Part shown: in pieces, positions 31,701 to 42,493 of the stretch
Layout of the letters: each line of letters begins with the position of its first letter
Position numbering within the stretch: position 1 is the stretch's first letter
Assembly: GCF_001612805.1 (NCBI RefSeq)
Contig: NZ_BDBD01000004.1
Location: forward strand, 124,001-188,000
Length of the DNA: 64,000 nt
Reading direction: 5' to 3'
DNA from: Nocardia coubleae NBRC 108252
Lineage (GTDB): Bacteria; Actinomycetota; Actinomycetes; Mycobacteriales; Mycobacteriaceae
Notes under the pieces: model-generated
Told to the model about the DNA's origin: nothing
The model's database searches: none
The model's input: only the letters and a program-made list of their open reading frames with translations
Program-made: the position numbers and the translations under genes

Positions 31701-33650
31701 ATGACGCCAAGGCGACGGACGTGGATCGGGGCCACGACGGCCGCAGTGCTCACGGTGGGGCTGCTGGCCGGTTGTTCGACAGACGACACCGAGGCGGCGG
31801 AGTGCACCAGCCCGCCCAACGGCACCCCGATCACGGCGGCGCCCACGACCGCGACGGGCCCGACCACCCAGAATCTGAGCACCAACCCCGAGATCGCCTC
31901 GGGTTACCGCAGCGACATGTCACCGGTCCGCACCAGCACCTACGCGGTGTCGACGGCGAACCCCATCGCCACCGAGGCCGCCTGCCGGGTGCTGCGTGCG
32001 GGCGGCACCGCCACCGATGCCCTGGTCACCGCCCAGGCGGTGCTCGGTCTGGTGGAACCGCAGGCCTCCGGCATCGGCGGCGGCGCGTTCCTCGTGCACT
32101 ACGACGCGAAGTCCCGCACGGTGGAGGCCTACGACGGCCGCGAGACCGCACCCGCCGCCGCCACCGAGAACTACCTGCGCTGGGTGAGCGACACCGACCG
32201 GACCGAACCGGCGCCGAACACCCGCGCCAGTGGCCGATCGATCGGGGTGCCCGGTGTGGTGCGGATGCTGGAGCTCGCGCACCGCGAGCACGGCATGACC
32301 GCCTGGAAGGAACTGTTCGATCCCGCGATCGACCTGGCCGACAGCGGTTTCGAGATCAGCCCGCGGCTGGCGGGCCAGATCGCCGAATCGGCCAAGGATC
32401 TCGCGACCGACGAGGGCGCGCGCGCCTACTTCCTGGAACCGGACGGCTCGCCGAAACGCACCGGCACCGTGCTCACCAACCCGGCCTACTCGAAAACCCT
32501 GTCGGCCCTGGCCACCGACGGCGCCGAGGCACTCTACAGCGGCCCCATCGCCCAGGACATCGTCGAGGCGGCGGGCAGCACGGCGGGCGGGCGCACACCG
32601 AGCCTGCTCACCACCACCGACCTGGCGAACTACGAACCGAAGAAGCGCACCGCGCTGTGCACCGGGTACCGCAAGTACGAACTGTGCGGCATGCCCGCGC
32701 CGTCCTCGGGCGGCAGCACCGTGGCGGCAACGATGGGCATCCTCGCCAATTTCGATCTGGCCGCCCTCGGCCCGCAGGACGTGAACCGCAACGGCGGCAA
32801 GCCCGATGCCCGCGCCGTGCACCTGATCTCGGAGGCCGAGCGCCTGGCCTACGCCGACCGCAACAAGTACGTCGCCGACCCGGATTTCATTCCGCTGCCG
32901 GGCAATTCGGCGCTGTCGCTGGTCCACCCGCAGTACCTGAAGGAACGCTCCACGCTCATCAATCCGGACCGCAGTATGGGTACTGCCCAGCCGGGCAATC
33001 TCGGCCCGGTGCCGCTGGGCAACGGCCCGCAGCCGCCCGAGCACGGCACCAGCCACATCTCGGTGGTCGACAAGTACGGCAACGCGGCCGCGATGACGAC
33101 CACGGTCGAATCGGCCTTCGGTTCGTTCCATTTCGTCGACGGGTTCCTGCTGAACAACCAGCTCACCGACTTCGCCGCCGACCCGCTCGACCCCGACGGC
33201 ACCCCCGTCGCCAACCGCCTGCAGCCGGGTAAGCGGCCGCGCAGTTCGATGAGCCCGACCCTGGTGTTCGATCGCGACGACAAGGGCAACCGTGGCGAGC
33301 TCGCTCTGGTCACCGGCTCCCCCGGCGGCTCGGTGATCATCCAGTTCGTGGTGAAAACCCTTGTCGGAGCGCTCGATTGGGGCCTGGATCCGCAGCAGGC
33401 GGTGTCCGGGGTGTCCTTCGGGGCGGGCAATTCGCCGAGCACGGGTATCGGCGGTGAGCATCCGGCGATCGACGCCACCGCCAACGGTGACAACGACCCC
33501 CTCGTGCGCAAGCTGCGCGAGATGGGTCATCAGGTGACGGTGGCACCGCAGTCCAGCGGCCTCAGCGCATTGCAGCGCGACGGGAAGGACGGCTGGATCG
33601 GTGGGGCCGACCCCCGCCGCGAAGGTGCGGTACTCGGCGACACCCGCTGA
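31701..33650 (+). CDS. ggt: Gamma-glutamyltransferase, lipoprotein form
   Basis: 649 residues from the ATG at 31701; the frame is open from 31401, but that part is a shadow of the HAD gene. The lipobox LLAGC puts the lipidated cysteine at residue 25, followed by a Thr/Pro-rich tether to about residue 70. The enzyme part has GGTATDALVTAQAVLGLVEP, IGGGAFL, and the autocleavage/nucleophile Thr in HGTSHISVVDKYGN; MSPTLVF and GSPGGSVIIQFV belong to the small subunit. It cleaves gamma-glutamyl bonds (glutathione and related thiols) outside the cell. Two extra cysteines (TALCTGYRKYELCG) may form a disulfide. Confidence 0.93.
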   Translation: MTPRRRTWIGATTAAVLTVGLLAGCSTDDTEAAECTSPPNGTPITAAPTTATGPTTQNLSTNPEIASGYRSDMSPVRTSTYAVSTANPIATEAACRVLRAGGTATDALVTAQAVLGLVEPQASGIGGGAFLVHYDAKSRTVEAYDGRETAPAAATENYLRWVSDTDRTEPAPNTRASGRSIGVPGVVRMLELAHREHGMTAWKELFDPAIDLADSGFEISPRLAGQIAESAKDLATDEGARAYFLEPDGSPKRTGTVLTNPAYSKTLSALATDGAEALYSGPIAQDIVEAAGSTAGGRTPSLLTTTDLANYEPKKRTALCTGYRKYELCGMPAPSSGGSTVAATMGILANFDLAALGPQDVNRNGGKPDARAVHLISEAERLAYADRNKYVADPDFIPLPGNSALSLVHPQYLKERSTLINPDRSMGTAQPGNLGPVPLGNGPQPPEHGTSHISVVDKYGNAAAMTTTVESAFGSFHFVDGFLLNNQLTDFAADPLDPDGTPVANRLQPGKRPRSSMSPTLVFDRDDKGNRGELALVTGSPGGSVIIQFVVKTLVGALDWGLDPQQAVSGVSFGAGNSPSTGIGGEHPAIDATANGDNDPLVRKLREMGHQVTVAPQSSGLSALQRDGKDGWIGGADPRREGAVLGDTR

Positions 33651-33661
33651 CCGCGCGACCG

Positions 33662-33706
33662 CGCTGTGGTGGCGGCATCGGGCGAGAGCCGAACGCCGCC
33701 ACAGCG
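33662..33706. terminator. Hairpin between ggt and the PH-domain gene
   Basis: CGCTGTGG plus CGGC pair with GCCG plus CCACAGCG, with a 3-nt bulge and a loop of about 18 nt. It lies between convergent genes, downstream of both ggt and the riboflavin operon. Confidence 0.6.
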
Positions 33707-33755
33707 TGGTGATCCGGTGTCCAGCTCAGCCCCCGTGAGCTCCGGCGGTGCGAAC

Positions 33756-35957
<2,202 letters not shown>

Positions 35958-35995
35958 GTCTGCTTGCTCCGTAATATTGGCGGCTGGCGCCGCGG

Positions 35996-36087
35996 GTTTC
36001 TCGGCCCTGGGGGCCTCGATCTTCCCTCCCGGCGGGCACTCCTTCGTCGCACCCTCTGGTCAGTCCAGATCGAGGCGGCCGAGAAAC
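35996..36087 (-). promoter_or_regulatory. Long hairpin in the ribE-ribBA gap (candidate leader element)
   Basis: GTTTCTCGGCC (35996-36006) and GCCTCGATCT (36013-36022), separated by 6 bases, pair perfectly with 36067-36087. This gives a 21-bp stem with one bulge and a 44-nt loop, ending 38 bp before the ribBA start. I see no FMN-riboswitch core and no T-tract. It may be an attenuator, a stabiliser or a processing site. Confidence 0.6.
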
Positions 36088-36160
36088 GGCTCCGGGATGG
36101 CAATCACTACTACAGTACGGCGTGCGTGGGGGTCTCTCCGAGGCGCCCGACGCGGGTGTG

Positions 36161-36784
36161 TCAGCCTCGCTGTGCCAGGCGCTCCACGTACTTCGCGATG
36201 ACGTCGACCTCGAGGTTCACGGTGGTGCCGACCGGCGCGGTGCCGAGCACGGTCAGTGCGAGGGTGGTGGGGATCAGCGAGACCTCGAACCAGTCGCGGT
36301 TGCCGTCGGCGGCGGGTTCGTCGTCGATGCCGAGGTTCGACACGGTGAGCGAGACGCCGTCGACGGTGATCGAGCCCTTCTGGACGACGTAGCGGGCGAT
36401 GGCGTCGGGCAGGGAGATGCGGACCACCTCCCAGTTCTCGGACGGGGTGCGGGCCAGCACGGTGCCGGTTCCGTCGACGTGGCCCTGGACCAGATGTCCG
36501 CCGAGGCGGCTGTTGATCGCGGCGGCGCGTTCGAGGTTCACCCGGGAGCCGGGCACGAGGGCGCCGATGCTCGACCGGTCGAGGGTCTCGGCCATCACGT
36601 CGACGGTGAAGCTGTCGCCGTCGAGCACATCGACGACGGTGAGACACACGCCGTTCACCGCGATCGAATCGCCGTGTCCGGCATCGGAAGTCACCAGCTT
36701 GCCGCGGATCGTCAACCGGGCGGCGTCGGCCAGCTGCTCGGTGGCCACGACCTCGCCGAGCTCCTCGACGATCCCTGTGAACAT
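36161..36784 (-). CDS. ribE: Riboflavin synthase (alpha chain)
   Basis: 207 residues from MFTGIVEELG, the near-invariant start of the family, with AAGGGAG upstream. Two lumazine-binding repeats are present (VNGVCLTVVD in the first, DGVSLTVSN in the second; GHVDGTG). It dismutates two lumazines into riboflavin. The frame runs open upstream to 36862 but without family sequence. First gene of ribE-ribBA-ribH-PH; ribD is not next to it, although it is in M. tuberculosis. Confidence 0.95.
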   Translation of the reverse strand: MFTGIVEELGEVVATEQLADAARLTIRGKLVTSDAGHGDSIAVNGVCLTVVDVLDGDSFTVDVMAETLDRSSIGALVPGSRVNLERAAAINSRLGGHLVQGHVDGTGTVLARTPSENWEVVRISLPDAIARYVVQKGSITVDGVSLTVSNLGIDDEPAADGNRDWFEVSLIPTTLALTVLGTAPVGTTVNLEVDVIAKYVERLAQRG

Positions 36785-37188
36785 GTCTGACTCCCTTGTC
36801 GCGTCATCCGTACCCGTTGGGCCCAACAGCGGGTAGACGACCGCTATTCCCGCTCGACGCACAGCCTAGTGGCGGCCCAGGTGAGGGTGGAATCCGACCG
36901 CGCGCTGAGCGGGAGGCCGCAAAACCCGCACGGCGCCGGAAAATCCTGGGAAAAGAATCCGGACATAAAGAATCCGCGCCGAAATAAAATGCGGCGGCAA
37001 TCCTTCGTTCGGTTTTCTCCGTGTGCCGGTGCAATAAAATTTCCGGCCACGACCACGCCGCTTTGTACCCCGAGCCCCGAAAGAAGAAACACGGAGATCC
37101 ACGGACTTGCCACGCCCTCGCCACTGACGCAATATTGTTACGTCAACGATTCCCGACGTTCAACGATGCGATACCGGGAGACAACACT
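36785..37188. other. AT-richer 404-bp region upstream of the 37189 gene
   Basis: It holds the ribE promoter at the left and the promoter of the unrecognised gene at the right. From about 36940 to 37180 it is clearly richer in A and T than its surroundings, with AATAAAAT twice (near 36982 and 37032) and a TGACG-N11-CGTCA inverted repeat at 37125-37145. I see no gene in it. Confidence 0.5.
37125..37145. promoter_or_regulatory. Inverted repeat upstream of the 37189 gene
   Basis: TGACG and CGTCA flank an 11-bp AT-rich centre that itself contains the palindrome CAATATTG. It lies 43 bp before the GTG, a reasonable place for an operator or promoter element. Confidence 0.35.
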
Positions 37189-37662
37189 GTGAGCTACCCA
37201 CTGCTCGATTCCACGCTGGAAAGTCGCTGCGTCCATTACCGGCGGGAGCTACACCTGCCCGCGACGGTCGACCCCGACTCCCGGCGCATCCTCCTGCAGA
37301 TCGGCACCCACTACGGTGCGGTGACCATGCCGGGCGACCTGGGCGAGCGGGTCCAGGCGCAGTTGCGTGCCGACGGTATCGCCGGACCGGTCGTCGACCA
37401 TCCGCGCGCCCATTGCTGGACCTTCCTCACCGGCCCCTGCCACCTCGACACCCTCACGCCGACAGCCGAAGCCGAACTGTTCCGCCTCTACGCGAGCGTC
37501 GCGTGCGCGGGCAGCCACATCGTGCTGCCCTCCCCGGACGACGAACGCACCGGCTACCGCACCTGGGTGCGCGCACCGGAGGCGGCCGACAACCGGCCAC
37601 CGCTCGAGGCCGTGATCGAGACAGCGCGGGCGCTGGGCAGCCACGCCCTGCACCCGCACTGA
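37189..37662 (+). CDS. Unrecognised small protein
   Basis: 157 residues from the GTG at 37189, with GGGAG (37176-37180) 8 bp upstream; the frame is open from 37021 but that part is compositionally foreign. Visible segments are ILLQIGTHYGAVTMPGDLGERV, AHCWTFLTGPC and HIVLPSPDDERTGYRTWV. The pattern of a short alpha/beta domain with W-x-F-L and LPSP faintly resembles the primase/polymerase N-terminal-like small proteins of actinobacteria, but I cannot confirm it. It stands between ribE and rpe, where mycobacteria have ribD. It runs convergent to rpe with a 10-bp gap. Confidence 0.65.
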   Translation: MSYPLLDSTLESRCVHYRRELHLPATVDPDSRRILLQIGTHYGAVTMPGDLGERVQAQLRADGIAGPVVDHPRAHCWTFLTGPCHLDTLTPTAEAELFRLYASVACAGSHIVLPSPDDERTGYRTWVRAPEAADNRPPLEAVIETARALGSHALHPH

Positions 37663-37672
37663 CCGAACCGGG

Positions 37673-38365
37673 TCACGGCAACCAGGCGGCGGTTGCCAGA
37701 CTGCGCAGATTCTGGACGGCCGCCCCGGGATCGGCGGTGTTGTAGACCGCCGACCCGGCCACGAAACAATCGATGCCGGCCGCGGCGGCCTGCTCGATGG
37801 TGTCGGTATTGATGCCACCGTCGATTTCGACGATCAGCTGCAATTCGCCCGCGTCCACGAGATTGCGCACGATCCGCGCCTTCTCCAGCACCTCGGGAAT
37901 GAACGACTGACCGCCGAAACCTGGTTCCACGCTCATCACGAGCAGGGTGTCGAATTCGCGCAGAATCTCGAGATACGGCTCGATCGGCGTGTTCGGCTTC
38001 ACCGACAGACCAGCTTTGGCACCCGCGGCGCGGATATCGCGAGCCACGGCGATCGGGTCGTTGGTGGCCTCGGCGTGGAAGGTGACGTTGTAGGCGCCCG
38101 CCTCGGCGTAGCCGGGCGCCCAGCGGCCCGGATCCTCGATCATCAGGTGGCAGTCGAACGGGATGTCGGTGGCCTTGAGCAGGCTCTGCACCACCGGCAG
38201 GCCGAGTGTGAGGTTCGGCACGAAGTGGGCGTCCATCACGTCCACATGCAGCCAGTCGGAACCTTCGACAGCGGCGGCCTCGGCGGCCAGGTTCGCGAAG
38301 TCCGCGGACAGGATGGACGGGGCGATCATCGGCTCGGCCGGGCGGTGGAACGTCGGTGTGGACAC
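37673..38365 (-). CDS. rpe: Ribulose-phosphate 3-epimerase
   Basis: 230 residues from the GTG at 38365; a TTG at 38374 and an ATG at 38329 ([11 protein letters not shown]) are alternatives. Interconverts ribulose 5-phosphate and xylulose 5-phosphate, serving the pentose phosphate pathway of the operon at 3.9-10.4 kb. Marks: [24 protein letters not shown] with catalytic Asp and metal His, [19 protein letters not shown] and EIDGGIN. Single gene, convergent with the 37189 gene. Confidence 0.94.
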   Translation of the reverse strand: MSTPTFHRPAEPMIAPSILSADFANLAAEAAAVEGSDWLHVDVMDAHFVPNLTLGLPVVQSLLKATDIPFDCHLMIEDPGRWAPGYAEAGAYNVTFHAEATNDPIAVARDIRAAGAKAGLSVKPNTPIEPYLEILREFDTLLVMSVEPGFGGQSFIPEVLEKARIVRNLVDAGELQLIVEIDGGINTDTIEQAAAAGIDCFVAGSAVYNTADPGAAVQNLRSLATAAWLP

Positions 38366-38387
38366 AGCGCGCAAGTGTAGCGACCGC

Positions 38388-38415
38388 GTGGTGATCGGCG
38401 CCCGGTTGTGGGTAG
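38388..38415 (+). promoter_or_regulatory. Possible SigF/SigB-type promoter of the anti-sigma/sigma operon
   Basis: GTGGTG (38388-38393), a 16-bp spacer and GGGTAG (38410-38415). The -10 half is close to the GGGTAT of SigF-type promoters; the -35 half is poor. Such operons often control themselves. Confidence 0.3.
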
Positions 38416-38425
38416 CCTACAGAGC

Positions 38426-38848
38426 GTGACCAACATTTCGGCGGAACAAGAGCTGTTCAGCGATCCGGTGCAGATTCGCGTGGCAGCGTCGGTGACCCAG
38501 CTGCCGATCCTGCGAGGATTGGCCGAAACACTGGTCCTGCTCAGCGATTTCACCCTCGACGAGGTGGCCGACGTGCGCCTGGCGGTCGACGAGGTGTGCT
38601 CCACACTCATCGCGATCGCCGCGCCCGGCTCGCAGCTCACCTGCGAGTTCGTCGTCGGTGACACCGAACTCGTCGTGCGGGTGGAGGGTGTCGCGGCCGC
38701 GGAGGGCCTGCCCGACCAGCGCAGCTTCGGCTGGCATGTCCTGCGCACGCTGAGCGACGAGGTGAACGCCGACCAGCAAGGATTCGACGCCGCCAGGTCC
38801 GGGTATCCGACGAGTGTCCGTATCCGTCGGGTCCGGGGGAAGGCGTAG
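38426..38848 (+). CDS. rsbW: Anti-sigma factor of the RsbW/UsfX type
   Basis: 140 residues from the GTG at 38426 (a GTG at 38408 would add six). Expected to hold the sigma factor encoded next to it. It has the GHKL/HATPase fold pattern: beta-rich VQIRVAASVTQLPILRGLAETL, then LDEVADVRLAVDEVCSTLIAIA. The N-box Asn typical of RsbW kinases is missing, as in mycobacterial UsfX, and no DxGxG box is seen. Stop and sigma-factor start overlap by one base (TAGTG). No antagonist gene is nearby. No clear RBS. Confidence 0.85.
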   Translation: MTNISAEQELFSDPVQIRVAASVTQLPILRGLAETLVLLSDFTLDEVADVRLAVDEVCSTLIAIAAPGSQLTCEFVVGDTELVVRVEGVAAAEGLPDQRSFGWHVLRTLSDEVNADQQGFDAARSGYPTSVRIRRVRGKA

Positions 38849-39738
38849 TGCACGGCGAAACCAACGAAGAGCACAAGCCCGATCCGGAAATTCTCGAACA
38901 GCCCGCCGAAGCCGTGCTCGACGAGCCGGTCATCGAGGAGCAGGTCGTCGAGGAGCAGCTGACCGAACCCGCGCCCGCCGCGCCCTCCGGGTACGACGAT
39001 GTGAGCGCGCTGTTCGAACGGCTCGCGGCGACCGAACCCGGCAGTGCCGCGCACGCCGTGGCCCGGGACGCGCTGATCAACCGCTGCATCCCGCTGGCCG
39101 ACCACATCGCCCGCAAGTTCAGCGGCCGCGGTGAGCCGTTCGACGATCTGTCGCAGGTGGCACGGGTCGGCCTGGTGCACGCGGTCGACCGGTTCGATCT
39201 GAGCCGTGGCTCGAACTTCCTGTCCTTCGCGGTGCCGACGATCATGGGTGAGGTGCGGCGGTACTTCCGCGACAACACCTGGGCCATGCGGGTGCCGCGC
39301 CGGGTGAAGGAAACCCACCTGCGTATCGGTGCGGCCGTGGACCAGCTCTCACAGCGGTTGGGTCGTTCGCCGACGGCCAAGGAGATCGCGGCCGAACTCG
39401 ATGTCGACCCCGACGAGGTGACCCAGGCGGTCATCGCGGGCAACGCCTACCAGCCCACCTCGATCGATGCCGCCTCGGTCGGTCGTGACAGCGACGCCTC
39501 GCTCCTCGACACCCTCGGCGAGGAGGAGTCGCAGTTCGACCGGGTCGAGGAGTACATCGCGGTTCGCCCGCTGCTGGCGGGTCTGCCCGAACGGGAGCGG
39601 CGGATCCTCACGATGCGCTTCTTCGAGTCGATGACCCAGACCCAGATCGCGAATCAGCTCGGCATCTCACAGATGCACGTCTCACGCATCCTCGCGAAAA
39701 CCCTTGCGCGCCTGCGTGATCTGTCCGAGCGGGACTGA
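38848..39738 (+). CDS. sigF: Alternative sigma factor, SigF/SigB group
   Basis: 296 residues. An acidic N-terminal tail of about 45 residues (rich in Glu, Pro, Val) is followed by region 2 (FDDLSQVARVGLVHAVDRFD; NFLSFAVPTIMGEVRRYFRD), region 3 (RSPTAKEIAAELDVDPDEV) and region 4 (ERERRILTMRFFESMTQTQIANQLGISQMHVSRILAKTL). Directs stress-type promoters in actinobacteria. GTG start with GGGGGAAGG upstream; coupled to the anti-sigma gene. A hairpin follows 9 bp after the stop. Confidence 0.93.
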   Translation: MHGETNEEHKPDPEILEQPAEAVLDEPVIEEQVVEEQLTEPAPAAPSGYDDVSALFERLAATEPGSAAHAVARDALINRCIPLADHIARKFSGRGEPFDDLSQVARVGLVHAVDRFDLSRGSNFLSFAVPTIMGEVRRYFRDNTWAMRVPRRVKETHLRIGAAVDQLSQRLGRSPTAKEIAAELDVDPDEVTQAVIAGNAYQPTSIDAASVGRDSDASLLDTLGEEESQFDRVEEYIAVRPLLAGLPERERRILTMRFFESMTQTQIANQLGISQMHVSRILAKTLARLRDLSERD

Positions 39739-39747
39739 ATCCGCCAC

Positions 39748-39765
39748 GGGGACAACGGTGTCCCC
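39748..39765. terminator. Short hairpin between sigF and the MmcQ/YjbR gene
   Basis: GGGGACA pairs perfectly with TGTCCCC around the 4-nt loop ACGG, touching the stop of the convergent gene at 39766. Confidence 0.6.
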
Positions 39766-40104
39766 CTACGCGCGTTCGCGCCGCAGTTTCGCAGGCGCGC
39801 GCAACCACCACGCGCTATCGATCAGCTCGGCGAGCTGTTGCCGGTCGACCACCTCCAGATCGATGAGCACATACGGGTGCCCGTCGTAGTGCGGCGTCGT
39901 ATAGAACGCCGGATCCCCCGAGGCGAGTAGCGCCTCCTTCTCCGACGGCTCACACAAGAGCACCAGCCCGCCCTCGGCCTCCGAGCGCAGCCGCGCGAAA
40001 CTCTTCCCGCCGACCGACAGCCCCGGACTGCGCCACCACGTCCCCTCCGCCACCCCCGGCAGCGCGGTCGCGATCTCCACCACCTGTTCCCACGTCATCG
40101 CCAT
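39766..40104 (-). CDS. MmcQ/YjbR-family protein
   Basis: 112 residues from the ATG at 40104. A single domain with the family pattern: WEQVVEIATALPGV, GGKSFARLR, VLLCEPSEKEALLASGDPAFYTTPHYDGHPYVLIDL and AWWLRAPAKLRR. The fold is CyaY-like and is often linked to DNA binding, but no activity is established. The RBS is within GGGGGAG; the 12-bp palindrome GGAGAATTCTCC (40106-40117) sits between RBS and start. An ATG two codons later is also possible. Confidence 0.85.
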   Translation of the reverse strand: MAMTWEQVVEIATALPGVAEGTWWRSPGLSVGGKSFARLRSEAEGGLVLLCEPSEKEALLASGDPAFYTTPHYDGHPYVLIDLEVVDRQQLAELIDSAWWLRAPAKLRRERA

Positions 40105-40432
40105 AGGAGAATTCTCCCCCGCGAGACACGCCACGCCTTGGACGAATGTCACCGCTTGCTGTCGAGACGCGGTGGGTCCGAATCGGGCATACGCCCCCCG
40201 TCACACAGCCACGGCCTGCCGCGATCTCCTTCGGCGACACATCTGAGACGTAAGGTTGCGAAACGCGGTGGGCGCGTCCACTCCTTCGCGCCGTCACCCG
40301 AGCGAGCATCAACGCCCAGGTTGTGCGACCTGGACTCGAACAGCGGCGGCGCCAGCACGTGGGCGAGCCACCCGGCCGATGCTGTGGCGGTGCGGTGGAC
40401 TCGGATCGCACCGCCTCAGCGCGTGATCGGGC
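40105..40432. other. 328-bp gap between rsmB and the MmcQ/YjbR gene
   Basis: Contains the promoter of the MmcQ/YjbR gene and, near rsmB, a 9-bp hairpin (40386-40415). The open frames in this stretch have no conserved-looking sequence, and I see no tRNA or small RNA. Confidence 0.4.
40386..40415 (-). terminator. Hairpin after rsmB
   Basis: GGCGGTGCG pairs perfectly with CGCACCGCC around a 12-nt loop, 17 bp after the rsmB stop. Confidence 0.6.
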
Positions 40433-42493
40433 CTACTTCTTGCGCAGGGCCGACAGGAACATCGCGTCGGTGCCGTGGCGGTGGGGCCAGAGTTGGGCCG
40501 AGGGGCCTTCGCCGAGGTCGGTGACGCCGGGCAGCAGCTCGCGGGTGTCGAGTTGTTCGGCGCCGGTGCGGCGGACGAAATCGGCGACCACCGCGAGGGT
40601 TTCGGACAGATGCGGGGAGCAGGTGGAGTACACGACCACGCCGCCGGGGCGTAGGAGATCCCATGCGGCGGTGAGGAGTTCGCGTTGCAGAGTGACCAGT
40701 TCCGGGACGTCGGCGGGGGTGCGACGCCAGCGCGACTCGGGGCGGCGGCGAAGTGCGCCCAGGCCCGTGCAGGGAGCGTCGACCAGGATGCGGTCGTAGC
40801 CGGGTTCCAGACCGGTGTCGCGGCCGTCCTGCACGTGCACCGTGACGGGCAGGTCGCGGGTGGACTTGCGGACCAGTTCGGCGCGGTGCTCCGACGGCTC
40901 CACCGCATCGACGGTGAACAGGTCGATCGCGGCGAGCGCGCCGAGCAGCGCCGCCTTACCGCCGGGACCAGCGCACAGGTCGAGCCAGCGACCCTGGTCG
41001 GGGCCCTCGAGCGGTGCCCGGCTCAGGGCCAGCGCGACGAGCTGAGAACCTTCGTCTTGCACCGCGGCGATTCCCTCGCGCACCGGTTCGAGCTGACCGG
41101 GATCACCGCCGTCGAGGTACACCGCGTACGGCGACCAGCGACCTTCTTCGCCACCGGTGACCAGCGCCAATTCCTCGGACGTGATCTCACCGGGACGCGC
41201 GACCAGGTGCACCACCGGACGTTCGTCGTCGGCGGCCAGCAGGTCGGACAGTTCACCCGCCTGCGCACCGAGCGCGTCGGCGAAGGACTGGGCGATCCAG
41301 GTGGGGTGTGCATATTCGAAGGCGAGCTTGCCGACCGGATCGGCCGGTGCCAGCTCGGTAACCCACTGCTCGGCGGTCTTCTCCCCCGCCCGGCGCAGCA
41401 CCGCGTTCACGAAACCGGCACGGCCCTGGCCGAATTCGGCACGGGCCAGATCGACGGAGGTGTCGACGGCGGCATGCGCGCTGGTCCGCGTGCGCAGCAG
41501 CTGGTAGACGCCGAGGCGGAGGATGTCGAGGATCGGCCCGTCGATCTCACCGACCGGACGACCCGCGCACGCCGCGATCACGGCATCGAGCTGCCCCTGC
41601 GACCGGCACGCACCATAGGTGAGCTCGGTCGCGAACGCGGCATCACGTCCGCTGATCTTGCGCTCCCGCAACAACTTCGGCAGTACGAGGTTGGCGTAGG
41701 CGTCACGCTCGCGCACCGCCCGCAACACGTCGAGGGCCACCTCCCGCGCCACGTCCACCGGCTCACCCCGCCGCTTGCGCGGACTCGGCACACTCGGATC
41801 CGGCCGATCGGCCCGCTGCCGCTCACTCCGCTGCCCGGCCGTCTTGCCACCACCCTGACCCTGCCGTGCGCCACCGGTCCGGTCGCTTCGCTTCCCACCC
41901 TGTGGTACGCGCGAATCGCTGAAACGGCCGCCGTCGCCGCCCCCCGCGGCTGCCTGCCCACCCCGAGCTCCACGCGAATCCCCTTCGCGCCCACTACCGG
42001 AACGGCTCGCATCGCCGAAACGCTCAGCTCCGGCGACCGAACCACGCCGTTCCGCACCGCCGTCTCCCCGCCGCCCGGATCGGTCGGCGGCGTCGGAGCG
42101 ACCGAAGTCCTTGTCGCGGCCCCGCGGGCGATCATCTACACCACGTGGACCCGCATCATGCGGCCCACGCTCGCCCCGCGAGGCGCGGGACGCGTCATAG
42201 CCACGGTCGTCGCGGGCAGCGCCGGAGTCCCGACCGCGCCCGGCAGCCGGGCGGCGGGTGTCGTCGCCGCGCTCAGGGCCGCGGCGGTTGTAGTCCCACC
42301 CTCGGGCGTCGCTGTCGCCACGACGCGGGCGACGGTCATCCTCGGCACGGGCAGCCTTGTTGTCACGGCCCTTGGCGGCGCGGGCGGCCCAGCCGCCGTC
42401 GACGTTCTTGCCGGTGATCTTGCGATCGTCGCGGGGTGCGGCGCCGCTGCGCTGGTCGGCCTCGCGCCGACGCCTGCGGTCGGAGGCACTCAT
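40433..42493 (-). CDS. rsmB: 16S rRNA m5C methyltransferase RsmB with long Arg/Gly-rich extension
   Basis: 686 residues against about 430-460 for most relatives. Residues 1-245 are low complexity, rich in Arg, Gly, Asp and Ala (repeated RGD/RGG-like pieces such as [20 protein letters not shown]), and look disordered. The normal part follows: a NusB-like domain ([15 protein letters not shown] to [11 protein letters not shown]), then the SAM-binding methyltransferase ([29 protein letters not shown] with the PC motif, STCSPHLSE with the catalytic Cys). Start ATG at 42493 overlaps the fmt stop by 4 bp (ATGA), and codon use in the extension is normal for the genome, so I believe it is translated. 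Confidence 0.92.
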   Translation of the reverse strand: MSASDRRRRREADQRSGAAPRDDRKITGKNVDGGWAARAAKGRDNKAARAEDDRRPRRGDSDARGWDYNRRGPERGDDTRRPAAGRGRDSGAARDDRGYDASRASRGERGPHDAGPRGVDDRPRGRDKDFGRSDAADRSGRRGDGGAERRGSVAGAERFGDASRSGSGREGDSRGARGGQAAAGGGDGGRFSDSRVPQGGKRSDRTGGARQGQGGGKTAGQRSERQRADRPDPSVPSPRKRRGEPVDVAREVALDVLRAVRERDAYANLVLPKLLRERKISGRDAAFATELTYGACRSQGQLDAVIAACAGRPVGEIDGPILDILRLGVYQLLRTRTSAHAAVDTSVDLARAEFGQGRAGFVNAVLRRAGEKTAEQWVTELAPADPVGKLAFEYAHPTWIAQSFADALGAQAGELSDLLAADDERPVVHLVARPGEITSEELALVTGGEEGRWSPYAVYLDGGDPGQLEPVREGIAAVQDEGSQLVALALSRAPLEGPDQGRWLDLCAGPGGKAALLGALAAIDLFTVDAVEPSEHRAELVRKSTRDLPVTVHVQDGRDTGLEPGYDRILVDAPCTGLGALRRRPESRWRRTPADVPELVTLQRELLTAAWDLLRPGGVVVYSTCSPHLSETLAVVADFVRRTGAEQLDTRELLPGVTDLGEGPSAQLWPHRHGTDAMFLSALRKK

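Noticed and set aside
35958..36160. FMN riboswitch before ribBA
   Set aside because: The conserved FMN core could not be found on the - strand; only the long inverted repeat is supported.
40150..40432. tRNA gene in the gap next to rsmB
   Set aside because: No cloverleaf arms or T-loop GTTCRANNC in the correct arrangement.
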